Source: Nemertoderma westbladi
Taxonomy: Eukaryota; Xenacoelomorpha; Nemertodermatida; Nemertodermatidae
Assembly: GCA_032718475.1 (NCBI GenBank)
Contig: JAUCBJ010007712.1
Location: 1 to 64,000 of the forward strand
Direction of reading: 5' to 3'
DNA length: 64,000 bases
The notes below the pieces were generated by a model. That model was given only the letters and a program-made list of their open reading frames with translations, was not told the origin of the DNA and did no database searches. Positions 32,340-46,200 of the stretch are shown piece after piece; the stretch's first letter is position 1, and each line of letters starts with the position of its first letter. Made by a program: the position numbers and the translations under genes.

Positions 32340-34905
32340 TGCCGAAATCCAGCCCATTGGTGTCTGGGTTACAACGAAATCCCGCCCATTGGTGTCTGGG
32401 TTACAACGAAATCCCGCCCATTGGTGTCTGGGTTACAACGAAATCCCGCCCATTGGTGTCTGGGTTACATCGAAATCCCGCCCATTGGTGTCTGGGTTAC
32501 AACGAAATCCCGCCCATTGGTGTCTGGGTTACAACGAAATCCCGCCCATTGGTGTCTGGGTTACATCGAAATCCCGCCCATTGGTGTCTGGGTTACAACG
32601 AAATCCCGCCCATTGGTGTCTGGGTTGCAGCGAAATCCCGCCCATTGGTGTCTGGGTTACATCGAAATCCCGCCCATTGGTGTCTGGGTTACATCGAAAT
32701 CCCGCCCATTGGTGTCTGGGTTACAACGAAATCCCGCCCATTGGTGTCTGGGTTACATCGAAATCCCGCCCATTGGTGTCTGGGTTGCAACGAAATCCCG
32801 CCCATTGGGCTCTGAGTTGCCGGGAAATCCCGCCCATTGGTGTCTGGGTTACAACGAAATCCCGTCCATTGGTGTCTGGGTTACATCGAAATCCCGCCCA
32901 TTGGTGTCTGGGTTGCAACGAAATCCCGCCCATTGCTGTCTGGGTTACAACGAAATCCCGCCCATTGGTGTCTGGGTTACAACGAAATCCCGCCCATTGG
33001 TGTCTGGGTTACAACGAAATCCCGCCCATTGGTGTCTGGGTTACAACGAAATCGCGCCCATTGGTGTCAGGGTTGCAACGAAATCCCGCCCATTGGTGTC
33101 TGGGTTGCCGGGAAATCCTGCCCATTGCTGTCTGGGTTACAACGAAATCCCGCCCATTGGTGTCTGGGTTACAACGAAATCCCGCCCATTGGGGTCTGGG
33201 TTGCCGGGAAATCCCGCCCATTGGTGTCTGGGTTGCAAGGAAATCCCGCCCATTGGTGTCTGGGTTACAACGAAATCCCGCCCATTGGTGTCTGGGTTAC
33301 AACGAAATCCCGCCCATTGGTGTCTGGGTTACAACGAAATCCCGCCCATTGGGGTCTGGGTTGCCGGGAAATCCTGCCCATTGCTGTCTGGGTTACAACG
33401 AAATCCCGCCCATTGGTGTCTGGGTTACAACGAAATCCCGCCCATTGGTGTCTGGGTTACAACGAAATCCCGCCCATTGGTGTCTGGGTTACAACGAAAT
33501 CCCGCCCATTGGGGTCTGGGTTGCCGGGAAATCCTGCCCATTGCTGTCTGGGTTACAACGAAATCCCGCCCATTGGTGTCTGGGTTACAACGAAATCCCG
33601 CCCATTGGGGTCTGGGTTGCCGGGAAATCCCGCCCATTGGTGTCTGGGTTGCAAGGAAATCCCGCCCATTGGTGTCTGGGTTACAACGAAATCCCGCCCA
33701 TTGGTCTCTGGGTTACAACGAAATCCCGCCCATTGGTGTCTGGGTTGCAACGAAATCCCGCCCATTGGGGTCTGGGTTGTCGGGAAATCCCGCCCATTGA
33801 TGTCTGGGTTGCAACGAAATCCCGCCCATTAGTGTATGGGTTACAACGAAATCCCGCCCATTGGGGTCTGGGTTGCCGGGAAATCCCGCCCATTGGTGTC
33901 TGGGTTACAACGAAATCTCGCCCATTGGGGTCTGGGTTGCCGGGAAATCCCGCCCATTGGTGTCTGGGTTACAACGAAAACCCGCCCATTGGTGTCTGGG
34001 TTACATCGAAATCCCGCCCATTGGTGTCTGGGTTACAACGACATCCCGCCCATTGGTGTCTGGGTTGCCGGGAAGTCCCGCCCATTGGGGTCTGGGTTGC
34101 CGGGAAATCCCGCCCATTGGTGTCTGGGTTGCAACGAAATCCCGCCCATTGGTGTCTGGGTTACAACGAAATCCCGCCCATTGGTGTCTGGGTTGCAACG
34201 AAATCCCGCCCATTAGTGTCTGGGTTGCAACGAAATCCCGCCCATTGGTGTCTGGGTTACAACGAAATCCCGCCCATTGGTGTCTGGGTTGCAACGAATT
34301 CCCGCCCATTGGGGTCTGGGTTGCCGGGAAATCCCGCCCATTGGGTTCTGGGTTACAACGAAATCCCGCCCATTGGTGTCTGGGTTGCAACGAAATCCCG
34401 CCCATTGGTGTCTGGGTTGCAACGAAATCCCGCCCATTGGTGTCTGGGTTACAACGAAATCCCGCCCATTGGTGTCTGGGTTGCAACGAAATCTCGCCCA
34501 TTGGTGTCTGGGTTACAACGAAATCCAGCCCATTGGTGTCTTGGTTACAACAAAATCCCGCCCATTGGTGTCTGGGTTGCAACGAAATCCCGCCCATTGG
34601 TGTCTGGGTTGCAACGAAATCCAGCCCATTGGTGTCTGGGTTACAACAAAATCCCGCCCATTGGTGTCTGGGTTGGAACGAAATCCCGCCCATTGGTGTC
34701 TGGGTTACAACGAAATCCCGCCCATTGGTGTCTGGGTTGCAACGAAATCCCGCCCATTGGTGTCTGGGTTACAACGAAATCCCGCCCATTGGTGTCTGGG
34801 TTGGAACGAAATCCCGCCCATTGGTGTCTGGGTTACAACGAAATCCCGCCCATTGGTGTCTGGGTTGCAACGAAATCCCGCCCATTGGTGTCTGGGTTGC
34901 CATTA
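32340..34905. repeat. 32-bp tandem array, about 80 units
   Basis: An example unit is 32389-32420. The core GAAATCCCGCCCATTGG is followed by TGTCTGGGTT and a variable four bases (ACAA, GCAA, ATCG, GCCG). TTGG occurs at 32357 and at 34885, exactly 79 x 32 bp apart, so I infer no net indel across the array. Because 32 is not a multiple of 3, the unit is read in all phases. This gives an 862-codon frame (32335-34923), others of 459 and 362 codons, and minus-strand frames. These are by-products unless shown otherwise. Each unit contains CCAAT on the minus strand, within CCAATGGGCGGG. Confidence 0.95.
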
Positions 34906-36120
34906 TTGCTTCTCAACTTTTGAAGTTGTTTTTTCTTGATGCTACATGATTTTTTTATTCTTGTTTCTTATTTATATAATGTGTTCGTACAAAATGTTTA
35001 ATGTGCGCTGGGCTGGTTAAAATACAGTAATTGTTATCTTGGTGGTTAACCAATTTGTTTCAGTCCTAAATTTTTTCGTCTGCTTAAATTGCTTGCGGAC
35101 GTTTTAAAATCACGTTTGTTTTAATTAAATTAAATGCTTACGTACTGCCATTTTATGTGTCTAACAATAATTGATTTATAAAGAATTTCCTCGCCACGAG
35201 ACACCGCCACACATTGTAACCTTATTTTTATAAAGACCATGAATATTTTGGATTGTCAAGTAGGTTTGATGTTAGTTACCCGTACAGGTAAATATTTCTA
35301 GTACAAATTCCCAAAATGATGGTATGTTCTCTACTTCTGTATATTTATATGTATTATTTGTATATAACTTTCACTGGTTTTGTCATAATGAGTAACGTTG
35401 CCTTTCTCATGCAAATCTATTTTAATTTTGAAATAGCCTTTTTATAAAATAAATTTAATTTAATCAACTCGAAAAGTGACTATGTCTAAGTTGTTAACTG
35501 GTAGATGGTCTCAGGTTTAATTAATAACGCCACAGCCACAGCCACAGCCACAGCCCGCTCTATAAATATAAATATCAGTTATTTATGGGATTGATATTAA
35601 CAGGGTGCGGTACTCTTTATCATATCTAAACGTTTGTCCGGATTATCAATTCGCTCTTTATTTTCTAAATTTGTGTTGCTGCAGAAAGAACAAAGCGCTA
35701 TCTTTTATATAATATTATATATTGTTAGTGGTGGACTCATATATTTATAATCATTCTTTTGGCAACTGAACTTGTGTTTTGTCGTATATAATTTTACTAT
35801 TTATTATTAAAGTTTCAAGTTGCCGTTGTAAATCTCTTACTTTGCTCTTATGTGTGACATTAATTAATTGTTACTGTTAGCCTTGTTAGATTCAATATTA
35901 ATTTTATTTATTTATTTACTAGTATATGCAGATGTGTTGTAGGTATATTTTGGTGCTTTTGTATTTTGATTAAAGTCAGTGATCGTCATTAAGCTACGAC
36001 CTTTTCAGTTACTCATTTGTCTATCCCAGACCATAGCAAAGTTGAAAATCTTTCAGATGCTAAAACCCGCAGTCCCAAACCACATAAAAGTTTAAATATA
36101 TTAGAGATAAAAAAAACCCA
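34906..36120. other. No gene seen
   Basis: AT-rich DNA between two arrays. (CCACAG)n lies at 35530-35554. There is no ORF of note. Confidence 0.6.
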
Positions 36121-36149
36121 CCCCCAACCCAGGCCCGGGTTTGGGTAGG

Positions 36150-36815
36150 GGGAGGGAAGGAGGCAAAATCCAAACACCCAGGGCCGCCGAGAGGGGATGG
36201 GGCAAAATCCCCACACCCAGGGCCGCCGAGAGGGGATGGGGCAAAATCCCCACACCCAGGGCCGCCGAGAGGGGATGGGGCAAAATCCCCACACCCAGGG
36301 CCTCCGAGAGGGGATGGGGCAAAATCCCCACACCCAGGGCCGCCGAGAGGGGATGGGGCAAAATCCCCACACCCAGGGCCGCCGAGAGGGGATGGGGGGG
36401 GGCAAAATCCCCACACCCTGGGCCGCCAAGAGGGGATGGGGCAAAATCCCCACACCCTGGGCCGTCGAGAGGGATGTGGCAAAATCCCCACACCCAGGGC
36501 CGCCGAGAGGGGATGGGGCAAAATCCCCACACCCTGGGCCGCCGAGAGGGGATGGGGCAAAATCCCCACACCCTGGGCCGTCGAGAGGGATGTGGCAAAA
36601 TCCCCACACCCAGGGCCGCCGAGAGGGGATGGGGCAAAATCCCCACACCCTGGGCCGCCGAGAGGGGATGGGGCAAAATCCCCACACCCAGGGCCGCCGA
36701 GAGGGGATGGGGCAAAATCCCCACACCCAGGGCCGCCGAGAGGGGATGGGGCAAAATCCCCACACCCAGGGCCGCCGAGAGGGGATGGGGAAAAATCCCC
36801 ACACCCAGGGCCGCG
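36150..36815. repeat. 39-bp G-rich tandem array, about 17 units
   Basis: An example unit is 36181-36219. The core GCCGCCGAGAGGGGATGGGG precedes CAAAATCCCCACACCCAGG. 39 is a multiple of 3, so long frames stay open on both strands (up to 263 codons) with a 13-residue period. These are not called as genes. Variants: CCTGGG for CCAGGG, GTCGAGAGGGATGTGG (twice), and one unit with extra G near 36395. Each unit can form a GGGG/CCCC stem around CAAAAT, and the G-runs give quadruplex potential. Confidence 0.93.
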
Positions 36816-36834
36816 TTAGGGGTTAGGGTTAAGC
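36812..36834 (+). repeat. Telomere-like sequence at the array edge
   Basis: GTTAGGGGTTAGGGTTAAG, about two and a half TTAGGG-type units, joins directly to the last 39-bp unit. It could be a small interstitial telomeric remnant or chance in G-rich DNA. Confidence 0.4.
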
Positions 36835-36839
36835 CCCAA

Positions 36840-39800
36840 CACAATAAAAGTTAAAACAAAAAAAGTTAACCTTACTTAACCTAACATTATCCTTCTGTAT
36901 AGTACTGTATCTATGGATACTACTATTTGCTTATTGTCTCGCCCGTCTCGCACATTTAATTTATGACCTTTAATTAGAAGACCGTTAGGACTTCTTATAA
37001 TGTAAAAGTATTCACTATGTATGTATGTATGTATGTATGATGTATGTATGTATGTAAGTATATCATGTGAACTCCTCCGAAACTATAGCTCGTCCGTCAA
37101 TGAAAGTTATATCAATCGACGCAGCTCAACCCCAGGATGTGGAAAAAAAAGTTTTTAAAAATTATTAAAGTGTCTTTTTTTATATTTCCAAAAATAACCC
37201 CATAACACGAAAATTGCCATAGACTCAATGATAGAAACACCAGCTGCTGGTGCTCATGAGGGCCTAGTAAGCTACTACTATTGATTGAATGGATAGGCCC
37301 AACTGCAGAGATGTAAGGTTGTGCCATATTTAGTAACGTTGTGTTTACTCACTCACTCTATCCCAGACAAAAGCAAACATCAACGTTAGTTTTTTTATGT
37401 ATTTCCCCGCCAGCTGAATAGCTCTTCCCAATGAATCCTATGGGAATATCTATAATGTTACTAAATGTTTTATAGTTTAATAATAATGACATTTAGAGGG
37501 GCTGGAATTTCTCTCTCTCTCAGACTGCAAGCAAAGCTGTTCAATGGGGAGGGACCCAACTACATATAACGTTCGTCTTATAGCCAGTGTAAGAATTTCA
37601 GCTCTCTGGCCTGTGCATTTCCTTATAAAATTAGACAACAACATTCAATCAATTAATTTAAAATTGTCGATCTAAAACAATAAATTAATGTTTAATTTAT
37701 TATAATTAGAGACCGTTAGGGCTTCTTGCTGTCAAAAAACATGTTTGTTTGTTTGTCTGTGTATGTGCGTGCGTGCACGCACATTGATATTACTGGACGA
37801 TTATATTGACACCCCCACTCTCTACCTCCATTATATTATTAATCAAACCATTATTGAGAGAAAGCCCCCTCTGGTTTCGTAGAATATTATTATTATTAGG
37901 ATACATGCATATTATAGGCTTATATTAAATTGGTTGCTTTATAGTGATGCCGGGATTGGATATTGTTAAATATTTGTTCATCTTTTCGCTTCAGAAACGG
38001 AATTCAGATTTAGTTTTTTCGGTTTTGTTGTCTTATAGACGGTCTTCTTATAGCCAGCCAGCTTGCTCGTGGTTACTTGCAAAATAACGTGGAAAACACA
38101 CAAAATTATGTATTCCCTGCTGCTATGGAATACAGTCTTACACGTTAAACAATTATATACATACAGTAGCTTACTGCAAATTGGACGCACGCATTATGCA
38201 AACACGCTTTATTCAATAAAGCAGCACGCATTAATATAAATGGAAATAATACATTCTGGAATACGGTAATTGAAGTTGTTTCCATTATTGATAACTTTGC
38301 AGCGTTCCGTCCTATAGGCCGCAACGCTGCAAAGTAGTACTTTGCAGCATTACGAGTAATTCACCAGAACGCTGTTAAGTTGACATAATGTAACAACAAT
38401 TGTTTAAATATTGCTTATTTTAGAACATATTAATGTTTATTCGTTGGGCTCTCTTTTACGTTAGGACCTGACAACCGTTAGGATCCCCCACCACCCCCCC
38501 CCCCCCCCCCCATTTTTTAAACTAGCTGTTTGGTATTATCAAGAAGGATCTAGAACAAATAATTTTCAAGTAAAAGGATTGACACGTTTGTTTAATGCAT
38601 ATGGAAGGATTTAAATTTATGGTTTATTTAAAAAAGTACATTTAACTAGATTAATAATATTAATCAAGTAATTACTACATAAGATTAATTAGATTAACTA
38701 TATTCAATAAATCAATTTGTCAATTAGTTTTTCATGAATTATGATATTATTCCAGGATATGGTGTAAATGGTAGTCGATAACATCAATATGACAACCAAC
38801 GTAAAACTACACGGACGGGCGTTTCGATATCGAAATGTGAGTCTATCTTAACTTATATAAAGTTGACGGTTACTGTTCCAAAAGTGAACAATCGTCGCAA
38901 AGTGAACAATCGTCATAAAGTGAACAACAAATAGCCGAAACAACCATATTGTCCAATTATATAATAATTGAAGATTTGGGATCAGTTGGATTAATCGATA
39001 AATCTTTTTTCCTATGAATAAAAGTATACAATCAATTATTAATTTATAGTTTATAGTAGTCCTATGATGCTAACAAATAATGTAATCTATATTACAGTTC
39101 AGATATTCTAAAACGTCAGTCAGTGTCGCATTTTGGTTTATTAACTGACTATTTTATATTCGATAAAATAAGCAAACGTAAATAATTTTCGCGTTTTGGA
39201 TCCTAGGTATCGATTATGGTTCAGCTTAACCCCATCCGATTAATCCGACAACAATAGCTATATGAAAATATAGATTATCTACTGTAGCTAAACTGCTAAA
39301 CGACAACCAAACCAAGTCAGATAATCCAAACTAAGATACAGTATAAAGCGCTACGTCGAAGGTGTTTTAAACGTTTATTCTTTGGGACGCTATGGAAACC
39401 ATCCGGAATCCATCTTCTATAACAACAGTGTATGTTACCTACGAACCTGAGCGGAGTTATTTATAGGTATAAAATAAGTCAACAGGGATCATATGAATCC
39501 CTAATTACGACTTCCGGGATTTCGACTTTTTACTCGATTTGGATGTTTTATGAAATCTTGGACCAACCGCAGAAACCTTGAGACTCCGTGACCTAAAACA
39601 CAAACAACCAGGACAACTTTTAAACAACAACATTAAATGTTGTAGGATACCGAAATGAGCGTGGTTTCGGTAGGAGTAGATGGATAAACAACAGATTGAG
39701 AGAAATTCGTTCAGTTATGTTGAAATAATAAGCGTTTTATGTGGAAGTTTGGCTATATGGGTACACAGTATAGGATGCGTATCAGGATTACGAAATCTTG

Positions 39801-40215
39801 TTGTTTCTGAATGTAAATACATATTGGGTTCACCTTTTCCTCGCTTTCACAGTTGCTTGTTTCTTCTGGGTTACAACACCGTTATGGGGCCTAGCCGTTG
39901 TCGACAGTTTCTTCAATCCACTGCCAGATTTGTTCCCCCTACTGGAATCTTTGCATTGGTTGGTTTGTGGCGTTCGTTTCGTTTCAGAACGACGTGATGG
40001 TAATTTTGTCAACTTTATTGTTGGATTTTGCTCTTCTTTAACCCGATTTGGCTCTTTTACTCCAACAACTCTTTGTGAATACCTTTGTAAACGATATTAC
40101 TAAGCTATTATGTTACATTTTTATGAGTAATAATTATGTAGTTGTAGTAGTACATCTCAATTTCCAACACAACCATTCCATCAAAATTCATGAGACCAAT
40201 GAGTGACGTGATTAG
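36840..40215. other. No gene seen
   Basis: Noncoding, AT-rich. (ATGT)n lies at 37018-37062, a TGTTTGTTTG/GTGCGTGC tract at 37741-37780, and a C-run at 38490-38511. AGACCGTTAGGACTTCTT (36979) and GACCGTTAGGGCTTCTT (37711) are related words, each just before a simple repeat. A hairpin with CTTTGCAGCGTT and AACGCTGCAAAG lies at 38295-38328. Overlapping frames of about 100 codons at 39680-40103 have no recognisable domain. Confidence 0.5.
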
Positions 40216-40269
40216 TAATTGGTTCTTAACCAGAAACCCTCCCTGCATCAAATTGCTCGTAGCGGCATC

Positions 40270-43200
40270 CATAGCAACCTCGGGTTCCCATCTGCACTAA
40301 CTAACAGCCTTGGTTTCCCATCTGCACTAACTAACAACCTTGGTTTCCCATCTGCACTAACTAACAACATTGGTTTCCCATCTGCACTAACTAACAACCT
40401 TGATTTCCCATCTACACTAACAACCTTGGTTTCCCATCTGCATTAACAACCTTGGTTTCCCATCTTCATTAACAATCTTGGTTTCCCATCTGCACTAACC
40501 AACAACCTTGGTTTCCCATCTGCACTTACTAACAACCTTGGTTTCCCATCTGCACTAACTAACAACCTTGGTTTCCCATCTGCACTAACTAACAACATTG
40601 GTTTCCCATCTGCACTAACAACCTTGGTTTCCCATCTGCACTAACTAACAACATTGGTTTCCCATCTGCACTAACTAACAACATTGGTTTCCCATCTGCA
40701 CTAACTAACAACCTTGGTTTCCCATCTGCACTAACTAACAACCTTGGTTTCCCATCTGCACTAACTAACAACCTTGGTTTCCCATCTGCACTAACTAACA
40801 ACCTTGGTTTCCCATCTGCACTAACTAACAACCTTGGTTTCCCATCTGCACTAACTAACAACATTGGTTTCCCATCTGCATTAACAATCTTGGTTTCCCA
40901 TCTGCACTAACTAACAACCTTGGTTTCCCATCTGCACTAACTAACAACCTTGGTTTCCCGTCTGCACTAACTAACAACCTTGGTTTCCCATCTGCACTAA
41001 CTAACAACCTTGGTTTCCCATCTGCACTAACTAACAACCTTGGTTTCCCATCTGCACTAACTAACAACATTGGTTTCCCATCTGCATTAACAATCTTGGT
41101 TTCCCATCTGCACTAACTAACAACCTTGGTTTCCCATCTGCACTAACTAACAACCTTGGTTTCCCATCTGCACTAACTAACAACCTTGGTTTCCCGTCTG
41201 CACTAACTAACAACCTTGGTTTCCCATCTGCACTAACTAACAACCTTGGTTTCCCATCTGCACTAACTAACAACCTTGGTTTCCCATCTGCACTAACTAA
41301 CAACATTGGTTTCCCATCTGCATTAACAATCTTGGTTTCCCATCTGCACTAACTAACAACCTTGGTTTCCCATCTGCACTAACTAACAACCTTGGTTTCC
41401 CATCTGCACTAACTAACAACCTTGGTTTCCCATCTGCACTAACTAACAACCTTGGTTTCCCATCTGCACTAACTAACAACATTGGTTTCCCATCTGCACT
41501 AACTAACAACCTTGGTTTCCCATCTGCACTAACTAACAACCTTGGTTTCCCATCTGCACTAACTAACAACATTGGTTTCCCATCTGCATTAACAATCTTG
41601 GTTTCCCATCTGCACTAACTAACAACCTTGGTTTCCCATCTGCACTAACTAACAACCTTGGTTTCCCGTCTGCACTAACTAACAACCTTGGTTTCCCATC
41701 TGCACTAACTAACAACCTTGGTTTCCCATCTGCACTAACTAACAACCTTGGTTTCCCATCTGCACTAACTAACAACATTGGTTTCCCATCTGCATTAACA
41801 ATCTTGGTTTCCCATCTGCACTAACTAACAACCTTGGTTTCCCATCTGCACTAACTAACAACCTTGGTTTCCCATCTGCACTAACTAACAACCTTGGTTT
41901 CCCATCTGCACTAACTAACAACCTTGGTTTCCCATCTGCACTAACTAACAACATTGGTTTCCCATCTGCACTAACTAACAACCTTGGTTTCCCATCTACA
42001 CTAACAACCTTGGTTTCCCATCTGCATTAACAACCTTGGTTTCCCATCTGCACTAACTAACAACCTTGGTTTCCCATCTGCACTAACTAACAACCATGGT
42101 TTCCCATCTGCACTAACTAACAACCTTGGTTTCCCATCTGCACTAACAACCTTGGTTTCCCATCTGCACTAACTAACAACCTTGGTTTCCCATCTGCACT
42201 AACAAACAACATTGGTTTCCCATCTGCACTAACAACCTTGGTTTCCCATCTGCACTAACTAACAACCTTGGTTTCCCATCTGCACTAACTAACAACCTTG
42301 GTTTCCCATCTGCACTAACTAACAACCTTGTTTCCCATCTGCATTAACAACCTTGGTTTCCCATCTGCATTAACAACATTGATTTCCCATCTACACTAAC
42401 TAACAACCTTGGTTTCCCATCTACACTAACTAACAACCTTGGTTTCCCATCTACACTAACTAACAACCTTGGTTTCCCATCTACACTAACTAACAACATT
42501 GGTTTCCCATCTGCACTAACAACCTTGGTTTCCCATCTGCACTAACAACCTTGGTTTCCCATCTGCACTAACTAACAACATTAGTTTCCCATCTGCACTA
42601 ACTAACAACCTTGGTTTCCCATCTGCACTAACTAACAACATTGGTTTCCCATCTGCACTAACTAACAACCTTGGTTTCCCATCTGCACTAACTAACAACA
42701 TTGGTTTCCCATCTGAACTAACTAACAACATTGGTCTCCCATCAACACTAACTAACAACCTTGATTTCCTATTTGCACTAACTTGCACTAACTGACTACC
42801 TTGGTTTCCCATCTGAACTAACTAACAACCATGGTTTCCCCATCTGCACTAACTAACAACCTTGGTTTCCCATCTGCACTAACAACCTTGGTTTCCCATC
42901 TGCACTAACTAACAACCTTGGTTTCCCATCTGCACTAACTAACAACATTGGTTTCCCATCTGCACTAACAACCTTGGTTTCCCATCTGCACTAACTAACA
43001 ACCTTGGTTTCCCATCTGCACTAACTAACAACCTTGGTTTCCCATCTGCACTAACTAACAACATTAGTTTCCCATCTGCACTAACTAACAACCTTGGTTT
43101 CCCATCTGCACTAACTAACAACCTTGGTTTCCCATCTGCACTAACTAACAACCTTGGTTTCCCATCTGCACTAACCAACAACCTTGGTTTCCCATCTGCA

Positions 43201-46200
43201 CTAACTAACAACATTGGTTTCCCATCTGCACTAACTAACAACATTGGTTTCCCATCTGCACTAACAACCTTGGTTTCCCATCTGCACTAACTAACAACCT
43301 TGGTTTTCCATCTGCACTAACTAACAACTTTGGTTTCCCATCTGCACTAACTAACAACCTTGGTTTCCCATCTGCACTAACTAACAACCTTGGTTTCCCA
43401 TCTACACTAACAACATTGGTTTCCCATCTACACTAACAACCTTGGTTTCCCATCTGCATTAACAACATTGATTTCCCATCTACACTAAGTAACAACCTTG
43501 GTTACCCATCTACACTAACAACCTTGGTTTCCCATCTGCATTAACGACATTGATTTCCCATCTACACTAAGTAACAACCTTGGTTTCCCATCTACACTAA
43601 CTAACAACCTTGGTTTCCCATCTGCACTAACTAACAACCTTGGTTTCCCATCTGCACTTACTAACAACCTTGGTTTCCCATCTGCACTAACTAACAACCT
43701 TGGTTTCCCATCTGCACTAACTAACAACCTTGGTTTCCCATCTGCACTAACTAACAATCTTGGTTTCCCATCTGCACTAACAACCTGGGTTTCCTATCTG
43801 CACTAACTAACAACATTGGTTTCCCATCTGAACTAACTAACAACATTGGTTTCCCATCTGCCTAACTAACAATCTTGGTTTCCCTTCTGCACTAACAACC
43901 TTGGTTTCCCATCTGCACTAACTAACAATCTTGGTTTCCCATCTGCACTAACAACCTTGGTTTCCCATCTGCACTAACTAACAACATTGATTTCCCATCT
44001 GAACTAACTAACAACATTGGTTTCCCATCTGCGCTAACAACCTTGGTTTCCCATCTACACTAACTAACAACCTTGGTTTCCCATCTGCTCTAACTAACAA
44101 CATTGGTCTCCCATCTACACTAACTAACAACCTTGGTTTCCCATCTGCTCTAACTAACAACATTGGTCTCCCATCTACACTAACTAACAACCTTGGTTTC
44201 CCATCTGCACTAACTAACAACATTGGTTTCCCATCTGAACTAACTAACAACATTGGTTTCCCATCTGCACTAACTAACAACATTGGTTTCCCATCAGAAC
44301 TAACTAACAACATTGGTTTCCCATCTGCACTAACTAACAACATTGGTTTCCCATCTGCGCTAACAACCTTGGTTTCCCATCTGCACTAACTAACAACCTT
44401 GGTCTCCCATCTGCTCTAACTAACAACATTGGTCTCCCATCTACACTAACTAACAACCTTGGTTTCCCATCTGCACTAACTAACAACCTTGGTTTCCCAT
44501 CTGCACTAACAACCTTGGTTTCCCATCTGCTCTAACTAACAACATTGGTCTCCCATCTACACTAACTAACAACCTTGGTTTCCCATCTGCACTAACTAAC
44601 AACCTTGGTTTCCCATCTGCACTAACAACCTTGGTTTCCCATCTGCACTAACTAACAACCTTGGTCTCCCATCTGCTCTAACTAATAACATTGGTCTCCC
44701 ATCTACACTAACTAACAACCTTGGTTTCCCATCTGCACTAACTAACAACCTTGGTTTCCCATCTGCACTAACAACCTTGGTTTCCCATCTGCACTAACTA
44801 ACAACATTGGTTTCCCATCTGCACTAACTAACAACATTGGTTTCCCATCTGCGCTAACAACCTTGGTTTCCCATCTGCACTAACTAACAACCTTGGTTTC
44901 CCATCTGCTCTAACTAACAACCTTGGTTTCCCATCTGCACTAACTAACAACATTGGTTTCCCATCTGCACTAACTAACAACCTTGGTTTCCCATCTGCAC
45001 TAACTAATAACATTGGTTTCCCATCTGCACTAACAACCTTGGTTTCCCATCTGCATTAACAACATTGATTTCCCATCTACACTAAGTAACAACCTTGGTT
45101 TCCCATCTACACTAACTAACAACCTTGGTTTCCCATCTGCACTAACTAACAACCTTGGTTTCCCATCTGCACTTACTAACAACCTTGGTTTCCCATCTGC
45201 ACTAACTAACAACCTTGGTTTCCCATCTGCACTAACTAACAACCTTGGTTTCCCATCTGCACTAACTAACAACCTTGGTTTCCCATCTGCACTAACTTAC
45301 AACCTTGGTTTCCCATCTGCACTAACTAACAATCTTGGTTTCCCATCTGCACTAACAACCTGGGTTTCCTATCTGCACTAACTAACAACATTGGTTTCCC
45401 ATCTACACTAACAACCTTGGTTTCCCATCTGCATTAACGACATTGATTTCCCATCTACACTAAGTAACAACCTTGGTTTCCCATCTACACTAACTAACAA
45501 CCTTGGTTTCCCATCTGCACTAACTAACAACCTTGGTTTCCCATCTGCACTTACTAACAACCTTGGTTTCCCATCTGCACTAACTAACAACCTTGGTTTC
45601 CCATCTGCACTAACTTACAACCTTGGTTTCCCATCTGCACTAACTAACAATCTTGGTTTCCCATCTGCACTAACAACCTGGGTTTCCTATCTGCACTAAC
45701 TAACAACATTGGTTTCCCATCTGAACTAACTAACAACATTGGTTTCCCATCTGCCTAACTAACAATCTTGGTTTCCCTTCTGCACTAACAACCTTGGTTT
45801 CCCATCTGCACTAACTAACAATCTTGGTTTCCCATCTGCACTAACAACCTTGGTTTCCCATCTGCACTAACTAACAACATTGATTTCCCATCTGAACTAA
45901 CTAACAACATTGGTTTCCCATCTGCACTAACTAACAACATTGGTTTCCCATCTGCGCTAACAACCTTGGTTTCCCATCTACACTAACTAACAACCTTGGT
46001 TTCCCATCTGCTCTAACTAACAACATTGGTCTCCCATCTACACTAACTAACAACCTTGGTTTCCCATCTGCTCTAACTAACAACATTGGTCTCCCATCTA
46101 CACTAACTAACAACCTTGGTTTCCCATCTGCACTAACTAACAACATTGGTTTCCCATCTGAACTAACTAACAACATTGGTTTCCCATCTGCACTAACTAA

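Noticed and set aside
32335-34923. 862-codon frame across the 32-bp array as a repeat protein gene
   Set aside because: All three plus frames and minus frames stay open for long distances because the unit lacks stops. There is no promoter, signal or non-repeat domain. Kept only as a testable finding.
36013-36854. Long frames on both strands of the 39-bp array
   Set aside because: 39 is a multiple of 3, so frames persist automatically. Product is low complexity and open on both strands.
39680-40103. Hydrophobic frames of about 100 codons as a membrane protein gene
   Set aside because: Two overlapping frames, no start context or family signature; probably composition.
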